Shown piece after piece: positions 1 through 4,960 of a stretch of DNA of 5,362 bases. The position numbers and the translations under genes are program-made. Under the pieces are notes generated by a model. The model searched no databases and was not told the origin of the DNA. It worked only from the letters and a program-made list of their open reading frames with translations. Within the stretch, counting starts at the first letter, position 1; each line of letters begins with the position of its first letter. This DNA comes from UBA4655 sp044337015 (GTDB lineage Bacteria; Planctomycetota; Planctomycetia; Pirellulales; UBA1268), in assembly GCA_044337015.1 (NCBI GenBank), contig JBIIOJ010000232.1:1-5362 (forward strand). The letters are read 5' to 3'.

Positions 1-3
1 TAG

Positions 4-25
4 CCGCAGGTTGTTCAACCTGCGG
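4..25. repeat. Perfect 10-bp inverted repeat with 2-nt centre
   Basis: CCGCAGGTTG (4-13) is followed by TT and then its exact reverse complement (16-25). It would form a very stable short hairpin on either strand. No run of T follows it on either strand (plus: AATGCGG; minus: CTA then the window edge), so it is not a textbook intrinsic terminator. It could be a dispersed intergenic repeat, the end of a neighbouring terminator, or a dimeric protein-binding site. The inverted repeat itself is certain; its role is not known. Confidence 0.6.
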
Positions 26-57
26 AATGCGGTCGCCATGCGTTTGGTGGTCCGGCT

Positions 58-113
58 GAGGGGCGGTATGAGTTCGCTCGCTGACACGCTCGCGATCCTC
101 ACACCGACCCCTC
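58..113. repeat. Long imperfect stem-loop in non-coding DNA
   Basis: The left arm 58-72 (GAGGGGCGGTATGAG) pairs with the right arm 98-113 (CTCACACCGACCCCTC). This gives 14 matched base pairs interrupted by one bulged base and one mismatch, with a 25-nt loop. The loop and inner flank contain a direct repeat CGCTCGC at 75-81 and 87-93. The structure starts about 70 bp past the stop of the minus-strand oxidoreductase gene, so it may lie in the 3' untranslated end of that operon transcript. No T-tract follows on either strand. A structured RNA end, a processing signal or an interspersed repeat are all possible. Confidence 0.45.
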
Positions 114-156
114 ATCCTCGCGTTCCCGTCAGCTACGCCGGCGACATGGCACGGTC

Positions 157-184
157 AGCCCCGACCCTCGCAAACTCCGGGGCT
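157..184 (-). terminator. Possible weak hairpin at the operon 3' end
   Basis: AGCCCCG (157-163) and CGGGGCT (178-184) are exact reverse complements separated by 14 nt. On the minus strand the hairpin begins at the stop codon of the molybdopterin oxidoreductase gene. There is no T-run after it, so termination would be Rho-dependent or the hairpin would only protect the transcript end. The two further hairpins at 58-113 and 4-25 follow in the same direction. Confidence 0.3.
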
Positions 185-2502
185 CACCCTGCGCAGGCGT
201 TCATCTTGTCGCGGGGCGTGCCTGGGGCGACGACCTCGGGCTTCGGCCGGATCGTGGCGACGACCTCGTCGTCGGTCTCGAGCGTCACGGCCACCCGCTT
301 GTATGCGGGCGTGCGGGAGAGCGGGTCGGCCGTCTTCGGCACGAGGACGTTGCTCTCGGGGTAGTACATCGCTACGTTGCCGGGCCGAATCTGGTCGAAT
401 TCCGAGACGATCTGGCCCCGCATCTCGCCGGCCGAGCTCCTGATCCGGCAGCGGCCGCCGGGCCGCAGCCCGAGCCGGCGGATGTCATCGGGATGGATGA
501 GCACGACGTCGCGGCGGGTCTGGTTGCGGTAGAGGTCCTCCTCCTCGTAGACGACCGTGTTGAACTGCCCCTCGCTGCGGATCGTCATGAGCTGGATGCC
601 GTCCGGCGGATCGGGGAGATCGTGGGCGAAGAGGGTCGCCTTGCCGTCCTCGGTCGGGAAGGTCGGAGAATCGATCGCGCGGCCGGGGATCGAGAACTCG
701 GTCTTCGTACGGTCGATCTCGGCCACCTGCTCCATCCCGGGCACGATCCTCGCGATCGCCTTGCGGATCGTGGAGGTGTGGGCCATCTCCCTCCAGTCGA
801 TCGCGTCCCCCGTGTTTCCCTTCGTCGTCGGCCCAAGCACGCGGCAGGCCATATCGGCGATGATCTCGACCTCGCTCCGCGGGCCCGAGTTTTCGGTCGT
901 GGGGTGCCGCGGTGAGCCGCCGTCGGAAAGCCGCACGTAGCTGAACATGCTCTCCTGTGTGGAGGGCTCCGGCTCCTCGTCGCGGGCGAGCACGGGGAGG
1001 ATGATCGTCTCCTCGGCGCCCAAGCCGCTCGCGTGTCCGGTGTTGAGCGACGTGCTCATCGAGACGACCATGTCCACCTTCGAGAGTGCCCGCTTCGCAT
1101 ACGTCGCATCGGGGCTCGCACCGTAGAGGTTGCCGCCGAGGCAGAGGGCGAACCGCATCTCGCCGCGGTCGGCCGCGTCGAGGCATTCGAGCGTGTCGTA
1201 GCCCTTCGTCGTCGGGAGCTTCAGGCCGTATTCACTCTCGAGCCGCTGGAAGATCGCCTTCTTGAGCGTGGGCGTGACGCCGACGGTGCCCATGCCCTGG
1301 ATGTTGGAGTGGCCGCGGATCGGCTGGAGCCCCGCCCCGGGCCGGCCGACCATCCGCCGCATGAGTGCGCAGGCCGCGATCGCCTGCACGGTCGCCGCGC
1401 CGTGGAGCTGGTGGGTGACGCCCATCGTCCACGCGAAGATCACCCGCTTGCTCTCGGCGTACTGCCTGGCGACGTCGCAGATCTGCTCCTTCGACACGCC
1501 CGACTTGTGCACGATCTCGTCCCAGGAGAGCGAGTCGAGCCTGGAGGCGAGCTCCGGCCAGCCGTGGGTCCGCTCGCGGAGGAACGGCTCGTCGACGATC
1601 CCTGGCGTCTCCCGGTTGAGCTCCCGCACCCGCTTCATGATGCCGTAGATGAACGCCATGTCGCCGCCGACGTGCGGCTGCACGTTCGTGCTCGCGATCT
1701 CGGCGCCGAATAAAAGCGCCCATGGATCGCTCGGCACCGAAAAATTCACCATGCCCGTCTCGATGATCGGGTTGACCACGATCACCTTCCCGCCTCGGCG
1801 GCGGACCATCATGAGCGACCGCATCATCCGCGGATGATTGCTCGCGGGGTTGCCGCCGAGCACGATCACGCAGTCGGCCCCCTCCATGTCGTCGAGCTTC
1901 ACGGTGCCCGCGCCCGTGCCGAGCATGCTCGCGAGGCCCACACCGCTCGCCTGGTGGCAGTAGAAGCTGCAGTTGTTGACGTGGTTGGTCCCGTAGATCC
2001 GTGCGAAGAGCTGGAGGAGGAAACCCGCCTCGTTGCTCGAGCGGCCGCTGAAGTACCAGAAGGTCTCGTCGGGCCGCGTGGCCGAGAGCTTCCGCGCGAT
2101 CCGGCCCACGCAATCGTCCCAGGAGATCGGCCGGTAGTGCTGCGAGCCCTTCTCGAGCACGACCGGCTGCACGAGCCGGCCCGAGTGCTCCATCTGGTAG
2201 GGCGTGAATGCCTGCAATTGCGGAATGGAGTAGGTCTCGAAGAACTCCGGCTTCACGGCCCCCTGCATGTCGGCGACCATCGCCTGGAACGACTTCTTGC
2301 AGACCTCCGGAAAGTGGCCGGCCTCGTTGACCATGCCCCCCTTCTGCCCGCCCATGCCGAGCGCGCAGGTCTTGCAGGCGTTCTTCGAACGCATCGCCTT
2401 CCAGAACTTCCAGAGGCCACCCGCCTGCCGCGACTTCTTGAACGTGTACATGACCGCGCGGAAGCCGCCGCCGGTCGTCACCCTGCCAAAAAACCTTCCC
2501 AT
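184..2502 (-). CDS. FdhF/YdeP-family molybdopterin oxidoreductase (formate dehydrogenase alpha-like)
   Basis: 772 aa, close to the length of E. coli YdeP (about 760 aa). It is predicted to be a cytoplasmic Mo/W-bis-MGD enzyme with no Tat or Sec signal. An N-terminal Fe-S segment contains CKTC (Cys43, Cys46) and Cys68. The central molybdopterin oxidoreductase domain spans about residues 105-510, and the C-terminal dinucleotide-binding domain about 635-745 (MTIRSEGQFNT, HPDD, PGNVAMYYPESN). Against my memory of E. coli FdhF, Cys182-His183 falls on Sec140-His141 and Arg396 (PIRGHSNIQG) on Arg333, so Cys would be the metal ligand in place of selenocysteine. The ATG at 2502 is preceded by GGAGAG three bases upstream. 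The reading frame stays open far upstream, but only over the aldehyde dehydrogenase gene in another frame. It is the second gene of the operon, 20 bp after the aldehyde dehydrogenase. The substrate is unknown: formate is possible, but YdeP relatives have been linked to acid resistance. No FdhD-like sulfurase or electron-transfer subunit is encoded in the window. Confidence 0.9.
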   Translation of the reverse strand: MGRFFGRVTTGGGFRAVMYTFKKSRQAGGLWKFWKAMRSKNACKTCALGMGGQKGGMVNEAGHFPEVCKKSFQAMVADMQGAVKPEFFETYSIPQLQAFTPYQMEHSGRLVQPVVLEKGSQHYRPISWDDCVGRIARKLSATRPDETFWYFSGRSSNEAGFLLQLFARIYGTNHVNNCSFYCHQASGVGLASMLGTGAGTVKLDDMEGADCVIVLGGNPASNHPRMMRSLMMVRRRGGKVIVVNPIIETGMVNFSVPSDPWALLFGAEIASTNVQPHVGGDMAFIYGIMKRVRELNRETPGIVDEPFLRERTHGWPELASRLDSLSWDEIVHKSGVSKEQICDVARQYAESKRVIFAWTMGVTHQLHGAATVQAIAACALMRRMVGRPGAGLQPIRGHSNIQGMGTVGVTPTLKKAIFQRLESEYGLKLPTTKGYDTLECLDAADRGEMRFALCLGGNLYGASPDATYAKRALSKVDMVVSMSTSLNTGHASGLGAEETIILPVLARDEEPEPSTQESMFSYVRLSDGGSPRHPTTENSGPRSEVEIIADMACRVLGPTTKGNTGDAIDWREMAHTSTIRKAIARIVPGMEQVAEIDRTKTEFSIPGRAIDSPTFPTEDGKATLFAHDLPDPPDGIQLMTIRSEGQFNTVVYEEEDLYRNQTRRDVVLIHPDDIRRLGLRPGGRCRIRSSAGEMRGQIVSEFDQIRPGNVAMYYPESNVLVPKTADPLSRTPAYKRVAVTLETDDEVVATIRPKPEVVAPGTPRDKMNACAG

Positions 2503-2505
2503 TCG

Positions 2506-2511
2506 CTCTCC
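2506..2511 (-). promoter_or_regulatory. Ribosome binding site of the oxidoreductase gene
   Basis: Minus-strand GGAGAG lies three bases before the ATG at 2502 (GGAG core with a 5-nt spacer). It sits inside the 20-bp gap after the aldehyde dehydrogenase stop codon (2523-2525). It fixes the start at 2502 and suggests translational coupling between the two genes. Confidence 0.7.
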
Positions 2512-2522
2512 AGCCTTGCCGT

Positions 2523-4004
2523 TTAGCCCAGGTTGACCGTGACCGTCTTCGTCTCGAGGTAGGCGTCGAGGCCCCGCTCGCCGAGTTCGCGGCCGAATCC
2601 CGACCGCTTGTAGCCACCGAACGGTGCCGCCGCGTCGAACACGTCGTAGCAGTTCACCCACACCGTCCCGGCCCGCAGCCGGTGCGCCACGTGGTGGGCG
2701 AGCTTCGCATCGCGGGTCCAGACGGCCGCCGCGAGGCCGAAGTCGGTGGAGTTCGCCCGTCGCACGAGCTCGTCGACGTCGGAGAACGAGAGCACCGACA
2801 GCACGGGGCCGAAGATCTCCTCCCGCGCGATCGTCATCTCGTCGGTGACGCCGGTGAACACCGTCGGCTCGATGAAGAACCCCTTCGAGCCGACCCGCGC
2901 GCCACCGGTGGCGCAGGTTGCCCCCTGCTTCCGCCCGAGGTCGATGTAGCCCATGATCTTGTCGAACTGGGCCCGATCGACCTGAGGCCCCTGGTCGGTC
3001 GCCGGATCGAACGGATCGCCCACCTTCCGCCCGCGGCTCATCGCGACCACGCGGTCGACGAACGCACCGTGGATCTTCTCGTGGACGAAGAGCCGAGAGC
3101 CCGCGCAGCAACACTGCCCCTGGTTCAAGTGGATGCCGACGTGTGCGCCGATCACCGCCGCATCGAGGTCGGCATCGGGGAAGATAATGTTGGGGCTCTT
3201 GCCGCCGAGCTCGAAGGTGAGCCGCTTGAGCGTGTCAGCCGCCTGCCGCATGATCGCCTGCGCCGTCTCGCCGGAGCCGGTGAAGGCCACCTTGTCGATC
3301 CCTGGGTGCTTCACGATCGCCGCCCCCGCGGTCGGCCCGAAGCCGGGCACGACGTTGATCACCCCGTCGGGAATGCCGGCCTTCTGCGCGAGCCTCGCGA
3401 GCCGCAGGCAGGTGAGCGGCGTCTGCTCGGCGGGCTTCATCACGATCGTGCATCCGGCGGCGAGCGCCGGCCCCCACTTCCAGGCCGTCATGAGGATCGG
3501 GAAGTTCCAGGGGATGATCTGCCCGGCGACCCCCACCGGCTCGCGGCGGGTGTAGGTGAAGTGCGGGCCCCGGATCGGAATCGTCTGGCCGTGGATCTTG
3601 TCGGCCCAGCCGGCGTAGTACCGCAGGCAGTCGAGGGCGAGCGGCAGGTCGCCGTGCCGGGCGTCCTTGAACGGTTTGCCGTTGTCGAGCGACTCGAGCG
3701 CCGCCAGTTCGTCGATCTCCTGCTCGATGAGGTCGCAGAGCCGCTCCATGAGCCGCCCGCGATCGCGGGCGTCCATCCGCGGCCACGGCCCGTCGTCGAA
3801 GGCCTCGCGGGCGGCCCGCACGGCCGTGTCCACGTCGGCGGCGTCCCCCTCGGCCACCTGGGCGATCACCTTTTCCGTCGCCGGATCGATCGTCGCGAAC
3901 GTCTTGCCGCTTTTCGCAGGCAGCCACTGTCCGCCGATGAAACACTGCGTCTGGCGAACGACGGGCGTGCGGAGATGCGCCGGGGCCGCGACGGCGGTGG
4001 CCAT
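2523..4004 (-). CDS. NAD(P)-dependent aldehyde dehydrogenase (ALDH1/2-like)
   Basis: 493 aa, full length for the soluble ALDH superfamily. It oxidises an aldehyde to the carboxylic acid with NAD(P)+. Visible catalytic features in order are: PWNFP with Asn167 (oxyanion); MKPAEQTP with Lys190 (cofactor); FTGSGETA at 241-248 (Rossmann loop); FELGGKSP with general base Glu265; NQGQCCCAGSR with nucleophile Cys299, the middle of three cysteines as in mammalian ALDH2; REEIFGP with Glu396; and the C-terminal PFGGYKRSGFGRELG and KTVTV signatures. This places it with the ALDH1/ALDH2/betaine-aldehyde group; the exact substrate cannot be read from sequence. The ATG at 4004 is chosen because AGAAGGTG lies six bases before it. 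An in-frame TTG ten codons upstream has no comparable site and would put this Shine-Dalgarno sequence inside the gene. It is the first gene of a minus-strand operon with the molybdopterin oxidoreductase. Its product could be processed by that enzyme, but this is inference. Confidence 0.95.
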   Translation of the reverse strand: MATAVAAPAHLRTPVVRQTQCFIGGQWLPAKSGKTFATIDPATEKVIAQVAEGDAADVDTAVRAAREAFDDGPWPRMDARDRGRLMERLCDLIEQEIDELAALESLDNGKPFKDARHGDLPLALDCLRYYAGWADKIHGQTIPIRGPHFTYTRREPVGVAGQIIPWNFPILMTAWKWGPALAAGCTIVMKPAEQTPLTCLRLARLAQKAGIPDGVINVVPGFGPTAGAAIVKHPGIDKVAFTGSGETAQAIMRQAADTLKRLTFELGGKSPNIIFPDADLDAAVIGAHVGIHLNQGQCCCAGSRLFVHEKIHGAFVDRVVAMSRGRKVGDPFDPATDQGPQVDRAQFDKIMGYIDLGRKQGATCATGGARVGSKGFFIEPTVFTGVTDEMTIAREEIFGPVLSVLSFSDVDELVRRANSTDFGLAAAVWTRDAKLAHHVAHRLRAGTVWVNCYDVFDAAAPFGGYKRSGFGRELGERGLDAYLETKTVTVNLG

Positions 4005-4010
4005 AGGGAT

Positions 4011-4018
4011 CACCTTCT
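4011..4018 (-). promoter_or_regulatory. Ribosome binding site of the aldehyde dehydrogenase gene
   Basis: Minus-strand AGAAGGTG is separated by six bases (ATCCCT) from the ATG at 4004. It decides in favour of this start over the in-frame TTG at 4034. Confidence 0.7.
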
Positions 4019-4037
4019 GAATGAGGGCCGACAACCC

Positions 4038-4103
4038 CTGCCGGATCGGCAGACTGTTTCCGCGATGGTAGCCCGTATATCATGGAGATCGCAAGAAGCG
4101 ATC
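4038..4103 (-). promoter_or_regulatory. Candidate promoter/operator region of the aldehyde dehydrogenase operon
   Basis: The 205-bp divergent spacer (4005-4209) contains two perfect inverted repeats. CTGCCG-GAT-CGGCAG is at 4038-4052 and GATCGC-AAGAA-GCGATC is at 4087-4103. Between them lies the only AT-rich patch, minus-strand TGATATACGG (4073-4082), which resembles an extended -10 element. A -35 hexamer 17 bp upstream would fall inside the second repeat but is a poor match (ATCGCT). The arrangement would suit operator sites flanking a promoter. The same AT-rich patch reads TATATC on the plus strand and could also serve the divergent gene at 4210 with a leader of about 120 nt. The inverted repeats are seen directly; the regulatory role is inferred. 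Confidence 0.3.
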
Positions 4104-4195
4104 GGTGGCGCGCGGTGCGTCACCCGGAAAGAGCGGCTCGGACGTCGCGTCCCGGTCGCAGCGGGAGCAGAATCTTTCGCTGCCACACATGAATC

Positions 4196-4201
4196 AGGGA
4201 G
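4196..4201 (+). promoter_or_regulatory. Ribosome binding site of the secreted CxxC protein gene
   Basis: AGGGAG lies eight bases before the ATG at 4210. The alternative in-frame starts (GTG at 4105, ATG at 4189) have no good Shine-Dalgarno sequence and would hide the signal peptide behind a polar extension. Confidence 0.7.
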
Positions 4202-4209
4202 TTTCAAAA

Positions 4210-4779
4210 ATGCGCATGTCTTCTGGTTTGGCGGCGATCGTCGTGGTTCTCGCCACGGCCGCCACGGCGTTCGCCGAGGTCACGAGCGGCCCGCAGGTGG
4301 GCGACAGCGTCGGCGCCTTCATGGTGACGAAGGTCACCGGCAACCCCGACGACAACATCACCGACGGCCAGCACCTCTGCTACCGCTGCAAGACCGGCGC
4401 GAAGCCGGTGGTGATGGTCTTCGCCCGTTCGGCCGACGAGAAGCTCGCGAAGCTCCTCAAGAAGATCGAGGAGGAGGTCGAGGAGCATCAGGCCGAGAAG
4501 CTCACGAGCTTCGTCAACATGATCGGCACCGACGCCGAGAGCCTGAAGAAGGCGACCGCCGACTTCGTCGCCAAGCACGGCATCAAGCGGATCGCCTTCG
4601 TCGTGCCCGACGACCTCCAGCACGGCCCGCCGGAGTTCAAGATCGCCCCCGACGCCGACGTCACGGTCGTCTGCTACAAGGGGGGCCAGGTCAAGGCGAA
4701 CCACGCCTTCGCGAAGGGCGGCCTGTCGGACGAGAAGATCGACGCCATCGTCGACGCCTCCTGCAAGCTCGTCGATTAG
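4210..4779 (+). CDS. Exported small CxxC protein, probable thioredoxin-like fold, function unknown
   Basis: 189 aa. Residues 1-22 form a typical Sec signal peptide: MRM, a hydrophobic core LAAIVVVLATAATA, and a likely cleavage after AFA. The mature protein would be periplasmic or extracellular. It contains CYRC (Cys57, Cys60) followed at once by a hydrophobic strand (KPVVMVFAR), a highly charged helix at about 75-96 (DEKLAKLLKKIEEEVEEH), a strand (SFVNMIG), a second helix (110-124), a strand (RIAFVVP), then VTVVCYKGGQV and a final helix with Cys185. This beta-alpha-beta-alpha-beta-beta-alpha order suggests a thioredoxin fold. However, the CxxC precedes the first core strand instead of following it, so it is not a canonical redox active site and could bind metal or form a structural disulfide. 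I recall similar hypothetical proteins in planctomycetes but know no function. It is monocistronic: divergent from the aldehyde dehydrogenase operon and closed by a strong terminator. Confidence 0.85.
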   Translation: MRMSSGLAAIVVVLATAATAFAEVTSGPQVGDSVGAFMVTKVTGNPDDNITDGQHLCYRCKTGAKPVVMVFARSADEKLAKLLKKIEEEVEEHQAEKLTSFVNMIGTDAESLKKATADFVAKHGIKRIAFVVPDDLQHGPPEFKIAPDADVTVVCYKGGQVKANHAFAKGGLSDEKIDAIVDASCKLVD

Positions 4780-4812
4780 CGGCCGGCGACGGAAGAACGA
4801 GTCAGTCAACGC

Positions 4813-4849
4813 GGCGGCCCGGGAAGCCCTCCCGGGCCGCCATCGTTTT
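4813..4849 (+). terminator. Intrinsic terminator of the secreted protein gene
   Basis: GGCGGCCCGGGA (4813-4824) pairs perfectly with TCCCGGGCCGCC (4830-4841). This gives a 12-bp GC-rich stem with a 5-nt loop, followed by ATCGTTTT. It starts 33 bp after the stop codon. On the minus strand no T-tract follows, so it is mainly one-directional. Confidence 0.85.
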
Positions 4850-4875
4850 CACCGGGGCCCAAGAGCGGCTATATT
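4846..4875 (+). promoter_or_regulatory. Candidate sigma70-type promoter of the tRNA gene
   Basis: TATATT (4870-4875) is a good -10 match located 11 bp before the tRNA 5' end. TTTTCA (4846-4851) is a four-of-six match to TTGACA with an 18-bp spacer. The -35 overlaps the T-tract of the preceding terminator. A start near 4882 would give a very short 5' leader for RNase P to remove. Confidence 0.45.
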
Positions 4876-4886
4876 TCCCGAATCAG

Positions 4887-4960
4887 GGCAGCGTAGCTCA
4901 GTTGGTTAGAGCACCGGCTTCATAAGCCGGGTGTCACCGGTTCGAGTCCGGTCGCTGCTA
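4887..4960 (+). tRNA. tRNA-Met (anticodon CAT), elongator type
   Basis: A 74-nt cloverleaf can be folded completely by hand. Acceptor stem: 4887-4893 with 4953-4959. D-stem: GCTC 4896-4899 with GAGC 4909-4912. Anticodon stem: CCGGC 4914-4918 with GCCGG 4926-4930. The anticodon CAT is at 4921-4923 in loop TTCATAA. T-stem: ACCGG 4936-4940 with CCGGT 4948-4952 around TTCGAGT. The discriminator base is A4960. The CCA end is not encoded. The anticodon stem lacks the three G-C pairs of initiator tRNA, and the D-arm closely resembles the bacterial elongator Met tRNA as I remember it. tRNA-Ile2 (CAT modified to lysidine) is less likely but cannot be fully excluded. Pair 1-72 is G-U, which is unusual. 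The 3' 55 bp overlap the antisense 3' end of the integrase gene. Confidence 0.95.

Noticed and set aside
11..364. A 117-codon plus-strand open frame at the left end
   Set aside because: Half of it is antisense to the oxidoreductase gene. It has no ribosome binding site and no recognisable domain, and it crosses strong hairpins.
1232..2617. Long minus-strand alternate frame inside the oxidoreductase gene
   Set aside because: Arg/Ala-rich out-of-frame shadow of a gene whose correct frame shows clear family motifs.
184..3114. A single 976-codon open frame suggesting an N-terminal extension or fusion of the Mo oxidoreductase
   Set aside because: The extra 204 codons are an alternate frame of the aldehyde dehydrogenase gene, Arg/Gly-rich and without domain character. 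The ATG at 2502 has a good ribosome binding site and begins the family-like sequence.
4005..4034. TTG start at 4034 for the aldehyde dehydrogenase
   Set aside because: It lacks a convincing Shine-Dalgarno sequence, and the strong AGAAGGTG sits ahead of the ATG at 4004 instead.
4105..4209. Earlier starts (GTG 4105, ATG 4189) for the secreted protein
   Set aside because: They would bury the signal peptide behind a polar stretch, and AGGGAG is placed for the ATG at 4210.
2682..4925. A 747-codon open frame on the plus strand
   Set aside because: It runs antisense to the aldehyde dehydrogenase, through the intergenic region, out of frame through the secreted protein gene and into the tRNA. Its composition is Arg/Gly/His-rich, typical of a GC-rich shadow.
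4887..4960. Initiator tRNA-fMet because of the weak 1-72 pair
   Set aside because: The anticodon stem is CCGGC/GCCGG and lacks the three consecutive G-C pairs of initiators, and 1-72 is G-U, not C-A.
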